From an uncultured Ruminococcus sp. (GTDB taxonomy: Bacteria; Bacillota; Clostridia; Oscillospirales; Ruminococcaceae), in the NCBI GenBank assembly GCA_902464115.1, contig CABQIF010000019.1, forward strand, positions 1 to 23,021: a stretch of 23,021 nucleotides of DNA, given 5' to 3'. Within the stretch, counting starts at the first letter, position 1. Each line of letters begins with the position of its first letter. A program made the translations under genes and the position numbers. The notes beneath the pieces were generated by a model. It searched no databases. It was not told the origin of the DNA and saw nothing but the letters and a program-made list of their open reading frames with translations. Below, in pieces: positions 14,113-21,196 of the stretch.

Positions 14113-14703
14113 TTAAACGCAGCGTTTCCAATGCCGTTTCAGATTCGCACACGCTCCAACCACCAGCATGAACGATGCGGTGAGTAATCCAAAGGAGAGA
14201 ATCACAACCAGAAAGTTCCGGTGCAGCAGCGTCGCCAGCAGAGCCGCAAGCAGCTCAATGCCTAAGACGATTCTGGTTCTTCTGCGATAAACCCGAACTT
14301 CTGTTTCATCCAATGGATTGTTTTCTGTTTCCACTGGTGCAAGCCAGAGCAGCACCGCACTTGCAGCCAGAATCAAAATCCAAGCCGCCAGCAGCGAAAC
14401 AGAAACCCACTTCAGAATTGCCAGCAATGCTGCAATCAAAAGTGTCGATAACACATAGCACTTCACGGGGGAATCCGCATGGTGTCCGCCCGCAGAAATG
14501 CGAATGGGAATAAACGACAGATTTAACAGCACGCATGGCAAAAAAAGTTGAAACAGAATGCCCAAACCAATTGTCGTCACAATGTTTAAGAGCATCATTC
14601 CAAACTGATAGCATCCGAACACATAAATATCTGCATCGGATTCGGGAATGATTTCCGCCTGTATCAATTTCTTTGCAAATTTTTCCGAGAATGTTTGCAG
14701 CAT
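14113..14703 (-). CDS. agrB: AgrB: peptide-processing membrane protease of the agr system
   Basis: 196 residues, the standard AgrB length. This integral membrane cysteine endopeptidase cuts the C-terminal tail off AgrD and forms the thiolactone ring. The catalytic pair is H75 (in S-A-G-G-H-H-A) and C82 (in S-P-V-K-C-Y), spaced seven residues as in Staphylococcus AgrB (His77/Cys84). The conserved later loop P-V-E-T-E-N-N-P-L-D-E-T-E and the basic R-R-R-T that follows are present. About six hydrophobic segments are visible. The start is ATG 14703, whose A is shared with the agrD stop (TGATG), so translation is coupled. A longer in-frame extension to 14901 simply reads through agrD in another frame and is rejected. 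Last gene of the locus before the terminator. Confidence 0.94.
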   Translation of the reverse strand: MLQTFSEKFAKKLIQAEIIPESDADIYVFGCYQFGMMLLNIVTTIGLGILFQLFLPCVLLNLSFIPIRISAGGHHADSPVKCYVLSTLLIAALLAILKWVSVSLLAAWILILAASAVLLWLAPVETENNPLDETEVRVYRRRTRIVLGIELLAALLATLLHRNFLVVILSFGLLTASFMLVVGACANLKRHWKRCV

Positions 14704-14825
14704 CAGAATTTCCGCATCTTCGGCTGATAAATCCACCAGGTGCAAGGGAGATTTGCCGAAAAGGAAGACGTTTTTTTTGCAACAGAAGCTGCTACCTGTA
14801 ATACCTTTTTGGAAGCCTGTTTCAT
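14703..14825 (-). CDS. agrD: AgrD: cyclic thiolactone autoinducer precursor (40 aa)
   Basis: A 40-codon ORF with an AAAGGGCG ribosome-binding site 7 nt before ATG 14825. Residues 1-19 form a basic amphipathic helix (starts M-K-Q-A-S-K-K-V-L-Q-V) as required for membrane recognition by AgrB. The C-terminal half reads SANLPCTWWIYQPKMRKF. The C-W/F-W/F-aromatic core followed by Q-P-K is the hallmark of clostridial cyclic lactone autoinducer peptides, for example the CLWFT peptide before H-Q-P in Clostridium perfringens. By that analogy the ring would be C28-T-W-W-I32, with Y33-Q-P-K as the removed charged tail, and a few residues of S-A-N-L-P possibly kept as exocyclic tail. Tail boundaries are inference. 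The stop shares a base with the agrB start. The ORF is short and easily missed by gene finders. Confidence 0.9.
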   Translation of the reverse strand: MKQASKKVLQVAASVAKKTSSFSANLPCTWWIYQPKMRKF

Positions 14826-14853
14826 TCAAATACGCCCTTTTTAAAAATAAATT

Positions 14854-14901
14854 CAAGATATCTTGTGAATTCAGCGTATCACAAGCATCACAAGATGTCA
14901 A
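14854..14901 (-). promoter_or_regulatory. Candidate agrDB promoter with clustered operator repeats
   Basis: In the 146-bp gap between agrC and agrD, a perfect -35 TTGACA (14896-14901 on the minus strand) is followed 17 bp later by TACGCT (14873-14878), a weak -10. TCACAAG occurs twice in tandem with 9-bp spacing (14879, 14888) and once inverted (14862-14868). ATCTTGTGA (14860-14868) and TCACAAGAT (14888-14896) form a 9-bp perfect inverted repeat, and CAAGATATCTTG (14854-14865) is a 12-bp palindrome. A regulator-controlled internal promoter for the signal genes is likely. Confidence 0.6.
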
Positions 14902-14971
14902 TTTTTTTGCATCAAACGGGAATATTTTGCACTGAACGGGATTTTCAGGTTGATTTTCACAAAAAGTTCAT

Positions 14972-16261
14972 TTAAAAATTCGTTGCTGTTGGAATCGTAA
15001 TCGCAGCAATGAAGATTCCATCTTTTACATCGGTTTTAAAATCGCCTTTGTATTTTTTCACAACCATTCCCACATTCTTCAAGCCCAGTCCAAAATGTCC
15101 CTCTTTGGTAGAAACAACAGTGTTTCCCTCTCGCTTTAAGTCATTCTTTGTCGGATTCTCGACATGAATCATGATTTCTCCCATTTGAAACGCCACTGCA
15201 AAATGAATATACCGCTGTTCTTCCGGCAATTCTGAAACCGCATCTATGGCATTATCCAAAAGATTGGATACAATTGTAGTCAAGTCTACACCAGCTAACA
15301 TTGACAGCTGTTCTTCTCCCTGTAAGTCCATTTTCAAAGCGATATGCCGCTGTTCTGCTTTCAAAAAAACATGATTCAGAATCGCAGAAAGCAGCGGATT
15401 GTCACACTGAATCGACGGCTGTAATTCATTCAGCTTTTGAAACAGGGATTCCTTGTATTGCTGTGCCTCTGCGAGATGGTCGGATTGAATCAGAGATTCC
15501 AAAGCCCGTACATGCCGTTTTGCATCGTGAATCGTTCGCATCGAATTTTGATACCGCTGTTGCAAATCAGAGTATACTTCCAGCTGCATTTCTGATTGCT
15601 GTTGTAACAGTGCATTTTCTTTTTCGGTCTTCCGAACAATCGAAATCCGATAAAATACAGCAACAATATAGACATCCAACACCAAACAGCCCAACAAAAA
15701 TAAAATTAAAAACATACCAGAGGAATACGATTGAATATATTTGCAAACATAGGCAAATACCGCAATCTCTCCTGCTGCCAGCATGGTATAGAAAATCGCC
15801 TCATACCAAGAAAAAATTGCGTGTTTTCTCCGAATCAGCGTAAACAAAAGCTGACAGAGCAAAAATATCATTAAACATGCAAATATACTCCGAACTAAAA
15901 AATTGTTTTCTTGTAGCGTAGAAGAAATACTATTATCATAATAAGTAGAAACCACTAAAACCGAGAAAACATCCGACACAAATGAACAAAAAATAATCAA
16001 AACATCATAGACTAAAAAATAAAGTTTTTTACATCGATAGCAAAGCAATGTCGACCCGACAATCATAAGCGATGAAGACATTATATTGAGAATGGGTATT
16101 TGCAATAATCCAAGAGAACCCTGTACAATTGCAATTCCCAATACACCCAGCAATCGCAAGAAAAAATGGGAACGTTGTTCTAAAATTTGAAACAAGACCC
16201 ACATGCCAGAAAATACCGTTACAATACTCGTCCCAGCATTCGCTAAAAATTCCATCATCAT
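14972..16261 (-). CDS. agrC: AgrC-type sensor histidine kinase
   Basis: A 429-residue receptor kinase. Residues 1-205 hold about six transmembrane segments, the peptide-sensing domain of AgrC-like kinases. A coiled-coil (about 212-240, rich in Gln/Glu) leads to the phosphoacceptor H245 in R-T-I-H-D-A-K-R-H, the HPK10 pattern. A GHKL ATPase domain follows, with the N-box S-N-L-L-D-N-A-I-D-A (332-341) and G-L-G-L-K-N-V (391-397). In the cell it should bind the cyclic AgrD product outside and phosphorylate AgrA inside. Three consecutive ATG codons open the gene; the first (16261) is 8 nt from GGAGGG within the end of agrA. It follows agrA by 3 nt, so the two are one operon. Confidence 0.9.
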   Translation of the reverse strand: MMMEFLANAGTSIVTVFSGMWVLFQILEQRSHFFLRLLGVLGIAIVQGSLGLLQIPILNIMSSSLMIVGSTLLCYRCKKLYFLVYDVLIIFCSFVSDVFSVLVVSTYYDNSISSTLQENNFLVRSIFACLMIFLLCQLLFTLIRRKHAIFSWYEAIFYTMLAAGEIAVFAYVCKYIQSYSSGMFLILFLLGCLVLDVYIVAVFYRISIVRKTEKENALLQQQSEMQLEVYSDLQQRYQNSMRTIHDAKRHVRALESLIQSDHLAEAQQYKESLFQKLNELQPSIQCDNPLLSAILNHVFLKAEQRHIALKMDLQGEEQLSMLAGVDLTTIVSNLLDNAIDAVSELPEEQRYIHFAVAFQMGEIMIHVENPTKNDLKREGNTVVSTKEGHFGLGLKNVGMVVKKYKGDFKTDVKDGIFIAAITIPTATNF

Positions 16262-16264
16262 CGT

Positions 16265-16999
16265 TTAATCCCTCCAATTGATATTGAAACTATTGTGTAG
16301 ATATGCACTGATTTGTTCATGAACCTGCTTCCGGCGATTCTTCGCAATCGGAAGCATTTCATGATTTTTCATCTGAATCTCTGCACCAAAGGAAAGGATT
16401 TGTCTGGGATTTACCAGAAAGCTTTTGTGCGGCACTAAAAAGTCATACACCTGCATTTGTTTTTCCAAGCTTTTCATGCTGCTCGAAAGATACCAAAATC
16501 CAGTTGTTGCCACCATCTTCACACGGCGGTTCTGCCCATATTCAAAATAGAAAATGTCCTCCATGTTGACGGAAATCTGGTCTTCCAACGTCTGAAACAC
16601 CAATCTGGTCTTTGGTTCTTCCGGCTGGGTATAAAGCAAGAAGTCCTCTAAATTCTTGTAAATGTCCGATTGTCGAATCGGTTTTGGCAAAAAAGAAAAT
16701 GGATGTACAGTAAACGATGCAGCCATTTTCTCGGTATAATTACTGACATAAATCACAGATACTTTTCTATCCCACGTCCGAATTTTCTTGGCGGTTTCAA
16801 TGCCGTCCATGCCGTTCATCTGAATGTCCAGAAAAATCAAGTCATAAAGGCGACTGCTCAAGAGTAAGGATTCTCCACTGTGAAAGGTATCGATGCGATA
16901 GTCATCTTCTCGATTTTTTTGTCGAAAAAATTTCTGAATGCTTTGTTGGATGAATCTAATTTGTCTATTTTCATCATCCACAATCGCAATTTGTATCAT
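16265..16999 (-). CDS. agrA: AgrA-type LytTR response regulator
   Basis: 244 residues. The receiver domain (1 to about 120) has acidic residues V-D-D-E-N near the N-terminus, the phosphoacceptor Asp in L-I-F-L-D-I-Q-M-N-G-M-D-G and the Lys in F-L-P-K-P-I. The C-terminal LytTR DNA-binding domain (about 135-235) shows I-F-Y-F-E-Y-G-Q-N-R-R-V, Y-D-F-L-V-P-H-K-S-F-L-V-N and I-L-S-F. It is the transcriptional output of the AgrC kinase. Start at ATG 16999, with GGAGGGGG 6 nt upstream; the in-frame GTG at 17017 overlaps that site. First gene of the agr locus, directly before agrC. Confidence 0.92.
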   Translation of the reverse strand: MIQIAIVDDENRQIRFIQQSIQKFFRQKNREDDYRIDTFHSGESLLLSSRLYDLIFLDIQMNGMDGIETAKKIRTWDRKVSVIYVSNYTEKMAASFTVHPFSFLPKPIRQSDIYKNLEDFLLYTQPEEPKTRLVFQTLEDQISVNMEDIFYFEYGQNRRVKMVATTGFWYLSSSMKSLEKQMQVYDFLVPHKSFLVNPRQILSFGAEIQMKNHEMLPIAKNRRKQVHEQISAYLHNSFNINWRD

Positions 17000-17022
17000 A
17001 ATCTTCCCCCTCCGCACCCTTC

Positions 17023-17051
17023 ATCATAGCACAAAAAAATCCAAAAAGCAA
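17023..17051 (-). promoter_or_regulatory. Promoter of agrA-agrC
   Basis: On the minus strand TATGAT (17023-17028) with a TGC extension and TTGCTT (17046-17051) are separated by 17 bp. The predicted start is only about 17 nt before the agrA start codon. The -35 overlaps the inverted repeat at 17044-17069. Confidence 0.65.
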
Positions 17052-17069
17052 GCCAGCATGGCTGCTTTT
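17044..17069. promoter_or_regulatory. Inverted repeat over the agrA -35 region
   Basis: AAAAGCA(A)GCCA and TGGCTGCTTTT form an 11-bp stem with one bulged A and a GCA loop. It covers the agrA -35 hexamer and could be an operator. An ACAGTT element resembling half a LytTR site lies further upstream (17093-17098 on the minus strand), but a second properly spaced copy is not evident. Confidence 0.4.
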
Positions 17070-17174
17070 CAGAGATTTTACATATCATAAGAAACTGTAA
17101 ACCAATTGTTTTCATTGCGTGTTTGGATTCGACAATCCCCTTTCACATTTCTGTTTTATTTCTGATTTTTGGCG

Positions 17175-17203
17175 TTGCATTTTCGCCGGTTTTTTGCTAT
17201 AAT
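17175..17203 (+). promoter_or_regulatory. Sigma-A promoter of the CobW-like gene
   Basis: TTGCAT (17175-17180), a 17-bp spacer and a perfect TATAAT (17198-17203) with a TGC extension. Divergent from the agrA promoter; the two are about 120 bp apart. Confidence 0.82.
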
Positions 17204-17227
17204 AAGCCTTAGAAAGGAAGATGCTCT

Positions 17228-18214
17228 ATGACCACAATCGACCTCATTACTGGCATTCTTGGGGCTGGAAAAACCACCTTCATCCGCAAGTATGCCACCG
17301 ACCTGCTCGCACAGGGCAAGAAGATTGCCATCCTCGAAAACGACTTCGGGGCAGTCAACGTTGACCGGATGATGCTGCAAGACCTCCAGAGCGACCGCTG
17401 CAAGGTGGAAATGATCTCCGGCTGCAATGACCCAACCTGCCACAAACGCCGCTTTAAAACGCAGCTGATTGCCCTTGGGATGCAGCAGTTTGACCGTGTC
17501 ATCCTGGAACCCTCCGGAATCTTCGACATGGACGAATTTTTCGACACGCTGTATGAATCCCCCCTCGACCGCTGGTTCTCCATCGGCAGCATTCTGACCA
17601 TCGTGGATGCGACCATGGACGAGGTGTTGTCTGCACAAATGGAATACCTGCTCGCCTCCGAGGCGGCGTGCTGTGGGAAGCTGGTGCTCAGTAAGCGTTC
17701 TCTGCTGCCGGACTGCTCCGAGGCAGAATTGACCGACCGCACGCTTCGCCATCTGAACCGCTCGCTTGCTGCGATTCAGTGCAGCCGCCAGTTCCAGCCG
17801 CAAGACCTCTTCATTCAGGACTGGGACAGCATGACCGATACCGACTTTCAGGAACTGCAAGCTGCCGGCTACCGCAACAGCAGCTATGTGAAGCAATACG
17901 ATGCCGACGACATCCAGAGCCACAGCGAGGTACATTATTTCATGCACATTCACTTGCCGGATGAGCGGATTCCGGAGATTTTGCAGGCAATGCTCAATGA
18001 CCCGAACTGCGGGACAATTTACCGCATCAAGGGGGCGTTGCCACTGGAGCAGAACCGCTGGCTCAGCATCAATTTGACCCAGAAAAAGGCGGAATTGCAG
18101 ACCGTTTCGAATGGGCAAAGCGTCTTGATTGTTATTGGCGACCAGCTGAACCGAGAAGTGTTAGACGCTCACTTGAAAGCAGAAAATACCAACCCCGAAT
18201 ATGTGTCTATTTGA
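17228..18214 (+). CDS. CobW/G3E-family GTPase (putative metal chaperone), atypical motifs
   Basis: A 328-residue protein of the COG0523/CobW group, cytoplasmic GTPases that deliver metal ions to enzymes. The P-loop is G-I-L-G-A-G-K-T-T at 9-17, E-N-D-F-G-A-V-N is the switch I region (37-44) and L-E-P-S-G (93-97) is the Walker B/DxxG-equivalent block. The metal motif, normally G-C-x-C-C, is altered to G-C-N-D-P-T-C-H with C66, C71 and H72. The base-specificity motif N-K-x-D appears as S-K-R-S (155-158). A C-terminal CobW_C-like domain follows, with H-I-H-L and W-L-S-I-N. ATG 17228 follows AAAGGAAG. It is monocistronic with its own promoter and terminator. Metal and client enzyme are unknown; the changed motifs suggest a divergent subfamily. 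Confidence 0.83.
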   Translation: MTTIDLITGILGAGKTTFIRKYATDLLAQGKKIAILENDFGAVNVDRMMLQDLQSDRCKVEMISGCNDPTCHKRRFKTQLIALGMQQFDRVILEPSGIFDMDEFFDTLYESPLDRWFSIGSILTIVDATMDEVLSAQMEYLLASEAACCGKLVLSKRSLLPDCSEAELTDRTLRHLNRSLAAIQCSRQFQPQDLFIQDWDSMTDTDFQELQAAGYRNSSYVKQYDADDIQSHSEVHYFMHIHLPDERIPEILQAMLNDPNCGTIYRIKGALPLEQNRWLSINLTQKKAELQTVSNGQSVLIVIGDQLNREVLDAHLKAENTNPEYVSI

Positions 18215-18237
18215 CAAGTTGCACAAAAGCAATGCAC

Positions 18238-18272
18238 AAAGGCTGACTGGAATCATCCGGTCAGCCTTTTTT
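18238..18272 (+). terminator. Intrinsic terminator of the CobW-like gene
   Basis: AAAGGCTGACTGGA (18238-18251) pairs with TCCGGTCAGCCTTT (18256-18269, one mismatch), with a 4-nt loop and a run of six T. Confidence 0.92.
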
Positions 18273-18304
18273 GTGAAAATCTGGTGAAACCTGCTCCAGT
18301 CCCC

Positions 18305-18333
18305 TTGACAAATTTTATACCGCACGTTATAAT
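18305..18333 (+). promoter_or_regulatory. Consensus promoter of the marR-ABC exporter operon
   Basis: A perfect TTGACA (18305-18310), a 17-bp spacer and a perfect TATAAT (18328-18333). Such a strong promoter fits control by repression; transcription should begin near 18340, inside the following palindrome. Confidence 0.92.
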
Positions 18334-18335
18334 AG

Positions 18336-18360
18336 AACAACGTTAATACATAACATTGTT
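18336..18360. promoter_or_regulatory. Probable MarR operator
   Basis: AACAACGTTA (18336-18345) and TAACATTGTT (18351-18360) are inverted 10-bp arms with one mismatch and a 5-bp spacer. The element begins just after the -10 and covers the start of transcription, where a bound MarR dimer would block RNA polymerase. Confidence 0.75.
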
Positions 18361-18384
18361 ATGAATCGAAGGGAGGTGCATCCG

Positions 18385-18867
18385 ATGATGACGATGGAAG
18401 CTGACCATCACGAATTCTTTGAGCTAATACAGAAGTTTCGCAGCCTGAACCTGCTGGCAACGCTGCCACTGCCCCGACAAGACTACATGGTGCTCTATAC
18501 GGTAGAATGTCTGCAAAAGGAACACCCCGATTCCTGCACCGTTTCGATGATTGCCAAGAAAATGCAGATTCCACAGCCTGCGGTGTCCCGTACCCTGCGG
18601 AATCTGGAAAACGGCAGCTATTTGCAGCGAGAAGTCTGCCGTTCCGACCGCCGGAATACCTATGTATTACTGACCGATGCCGGAAAGGCTGCCGTGCAGG
18701 AAGCCGACCAGACGCTTGCCACGTTCCATGAAGGCATCCAAAAGCGGTTCACCAAAGAGGAAGCCGAACAACTCATGGCACTGCTCCAGCGGCTCTATGC
18801 AGCTGCTGCAGAGCAGTTAGCAGAAATGAAGGAAGGAGCACAGAAACCAGATGGGAAAACTCTTTAA
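18385..18867 (+). CDS. MarR-family transcriptional repressor
   Basis: 160 residues. The winged helix-turn-helix is clear: C-T-V-S-M-I-A-K-K-M-Q-I-P-Q-P-A-V-S-R-T-L is the recognition region, followed by the wing R-E-V-C-R-S-D-R-R-N-T-Y-V-L-L-T-D-A-G. Flanking helices form the usual dimer interface. The start is ATG 18385, 6 nt after GGGAGGTG; the ATG at 18361 lies within the operator and lacks a ribosome-binding site. The gene overlaps the first ABC half-transporter by 17 bp, and the palindrome at 18336-18360 suggests autorepression. In this family an inducing compound, often a pump substrate, releases the repressor. The inducer is unknown. Confidence 0.9.
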   Translation: MMTMEADHHEFFELIQKFRSLNLLATLPLPRQDYMVLYTVECLQKEHPDSCTVSMIAKKMQIPQPAVSRTLRNLENGSYLQREVCRSDRRNTYVLLTDAGKAAVQEADQTLATFHEGIQKRFTKEEAEQLMALLQRLYAAAAEQLAEMKEGAQKPDGKTL

Positions 18868-21196
18868 AAACCTCAAACCATACTGGAAATCCGTGCTGAT
18901 GATTGTGGTACTGCTTGTGGTGCAGGCATTTTGCGACCTGTCCCTCCCGCAGTATACCTCAGACATCATTGACACGGGCATCCAGAACAGCGGTGTTGAA
19001 CACATCCTGCCGGAAAAAATCACAGCGGAAGAGTTCCAGAACGCCCAGCTTTTCATGACAGCAGACGAACAGAAAACATGGCAAGATGCCTACAACGGTG
19101 ATGGCGACATCCTAGACCGCAACGACTGCTCCAAAAAAGACTTTGAACAGTTCGACAGCGACCTCATCGTTCCCATCCTGCTGAATTACCAGATGTCCAT
19201 GATGTCCGAAGACAGCTTTCGGGAACTGCTCGCTCAACAGCAGCAGGGCAATCCGCAGGCTGCCGAACAGATGAAAAATCTTTCCATTGCTGACATCGGA
19301 AAGAGCATGGGGGTCACCCTCACGCCGTTTGAACGCACCGAAGAGGACGACGACGGCAACGAAACCACCGTCACCTGTGTGGACGTTCGTCCGCTCTTTG
19401 CAGCGATGCAGGAGGCTGGACAGTTCACCGAAGAAACCCGCTCCGAGATGCGGAATCAGCTTGAAACTATGCTTGATACCATGGGCGAATCCATTGTGCA
19501 ATCCATGGGCGTTGCCTATGCTGTACAGTGCGACCAGGCAGCCGGACTGGATACCGACAAAATCCAGACGAACTACCTCTGGGCATCCGGCGGAAAGATG
19601 CTCGTCATGGCGTTTGTCATGATGGCTGCGACCATTTGTGTCAGCTATGTGGCGGCTCGGGTCGGTGCAGGGGTCGGCAGAGATCTGCGGAAAAAGGTCT
19701 TTTCCCGTGTCATGCAGTTCTCCAATGCCGAGATGGATCAGTTCTCCACGGCTTCCCTCATTACCCGAAGCACCAACGACATCCAACAAGTACAGATGGT
19801 CACCGCAATCTTCCTGCGGATGCTGTTATACGCTCCGATTCTGGGCATTGGCGGCATTCTGAAAGTCGTCAATACCGGTGCTGGTATGGGCTGGGTCATT
19901 GTCTTAGCCGTGCTGGTCATCCTGGGCATTGTCGGCGTTCTGATGTCCATTGCCATGCCAAAGTTCCAGAAGATGCAAACCTTGGTTGACCGTGTGAACC
20001 TGGTTTCCCGTGAAATTCTGACAGGGCTGTCCGTTATTCGGGCATTCGGTAGAGAAAAAACCGAAGAAAAACGGTTCGATACTGCCAACCAGAACCTCAC
20101 CAAAACCAACCTGTTCGTCAATCGGGTCATGACGTTCATGATGCCTGTCATGATGCTGATTATGTACAGCCTGACGATTCTGATCGTCTGGGTTGCTGCC
20201 CACCGCATTGACGGCGGTTCGATGCAGGTTGGTTCGATGACCGCATTCATCACCTATGCCATGATGATCGTCATGTCCTTCCTGATGCTCACGATGATGT
20301 CCGTCATGCTGCCTCGTGCCTCGGTTGCAGCCGGCAGAATTGACGAAGTATTGCAGACCAAAACTTCTGTTCAAGAACCGACTGCTCCGCAGCACCTCGC
20401 ACAGCCGACCGGCGTTCTGGAATTCGACCACGTTTCGTTCCGCTATCCGCATGCGGAAGAAGATGCCCTCTCCAACTTGAACTTTACCGCAGAGCCGGGC
20501 AAGACCACTGCCATTATCGGCAGCACGGGTTGCGGCAAGTCGACCCTTGTCAACCTAATTCCACGGCTTTATGATGCAACCGCCGGCAAAATCACGCTGG
20601 ACGGCGTAGAAATTCAAGATTTACCGCTGGAAGAACTCCGGCAGCAAATCGGCTTCGTGCCGCAAAAGGGCGTGCTGTTCTCCGGAACGATTGCCAGCAA
20701 CCTGCGATTCGGAAACCCAACGGCAACCGATGCTGAGATTCAGCAGGCTGCGGAAATCGCACAGGCTTCCGACTTTATCGAAGAAAAACACGACCAATAT
20801 GAAAGCTCCATTGCACAGGGCGGTTCAAACGTGTCCGGCGGTCAGAAACAGCGTCTGACGATTGCAAGAGCGATTGCAAAACATCCGAAAATCTTTGTAT
20901 TTGACGACAGTTTCTCGGCTCTCGACCTGAAAACGGATGCAGCCCTCCGAAAGGCATTACAGGAACAGGTACAAAACAGCACGATGATTATCGTAGCACA
21001 GCGAATCAGCACGATTCTGCACGCCGACCAGATCTTAGTACTGGAAAACGGCAGCATTGTCGGCAAGGGCACACACGAAGAACTGTTACACAACTGTATC
21101 GTTTACCAACAGATTGCAAAATCACAGCTTTCTGCGGAAGAACTCGGACTCTCCGAATCCGACACAGAGAAAGGAGCGATGAACGATGGCGAATGA
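18851..21196 (+). CDS. ABC exporter half-transporter with large outer insert and degenerate ATPase site
   Basis: 781 residues: a membrane domain plus a nucleotide-binding domain. Helix 1 (about 13-33) is separated from helix 2 (about 245) by about 200 mostly hydrophilic, acidic residues, far longer than the usual short loop, making the protein about 170 residues larger than its partner. Walker A is G-S-T-G-C-G-K-S-T starting at residue 557, the signature V-S-G-G-Q is at 661-665 and Walker B is F-V-F-D-D-S at 683-687. The catalytic Glu is replaced by D686, as in the degenerate half of heterodimeric exporters such as TM287/288 or BmrCD. ATG 18851 overlaps marR, and the stop overlaps the next gene by 11 bp, so the three are coupled. 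Likely exports drugs or lipids; the substrate is unknown. Confidence 0.9.
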   Translation: MGKLFKNLKPYWKSVLMIVVLLVVQAFCDLSLPQYTSDIIDTGIQNSGVEHILPEKITAEEFQNAQLFMTADEQKTWQDAYNGDGDILDRNDCSKKDFEQFDSDLIVPILLNYQMSMMSEDSFRELLAQQQQGNPQAAEQMKNLSIADIGKSMGVTLTPFERTEEDDDGNETTVTCVDVRPLFAAMQEAGQFTEETRSEMRNQLETMLDTMGESIVQSMGVAYAVQCDQAAGLDTDKIQTNYLWASGGKMLVMAFVMMAATICVSYVAARVGAGVGRDLRKKVFSRVMQFSNAEMDQFSTASLITRSTNDIQQVQMVTAIFLRMLLYAPILGIGGILKVVNTGAGMGWVIVLAVLVILGIVGVLMSIAMPKFQKMQTLVDRVNLVSREILTGLSVIRAFGREKTEEKRFDTANQNLTKTNLFVNRVMTFMMPVMMLIMYSLTILIVWVAAHRIDGGSMQVGSMTAFITYAMMIVMSFLMLTMMSVMLPRASVAAGRIDEVLQTKTSVQEPTAPQHLAQPTGVLEFDHVSFRYPHAEEDALSNLNFTAEPGKTTAIIGSTGCGKSTLVNLIPRLYDATAGKITLDGVEIQDLPLEELRQQIGFVPQKGVLFSGTIASNLRFGNPTATDAEIQQAAEIAQASDFIEEKHDQYESSIAQGGSNVSGGQKQRLTIARAIAKHPKIFVFDDSFSALDLKTDAALRKALQEQVQNSTMIIVAQRISTILHADQILVLENGSIVGKGTHEELLHNCIVYQQIAKSQLSAEELGLSESDTEKGAMNDGE

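Noticed and set aside
14703..14901. In-frame N-terminal extension of AgrB giving a 262-aa protein
   Set aside because: The extension passes through agrD in another frame and through the promoter region; the 196-aa form matches AgrB length and starts at the agrD stop.
17088..17112. Pair of LytTR sites for AgrA (ACAGTT and ACAATT on the minus strand)
   Set aside because: Only one half matches the consensus and the spacing is about 11 bp rather than the usual 21; kept as a remark only.
17156..18118. 320-aa ORF antisense to the CobW-like gene
   Set aside because: Low-quality composition and no conserved motifs; the plus-strand frame has a P-loop, promoter and terminator.
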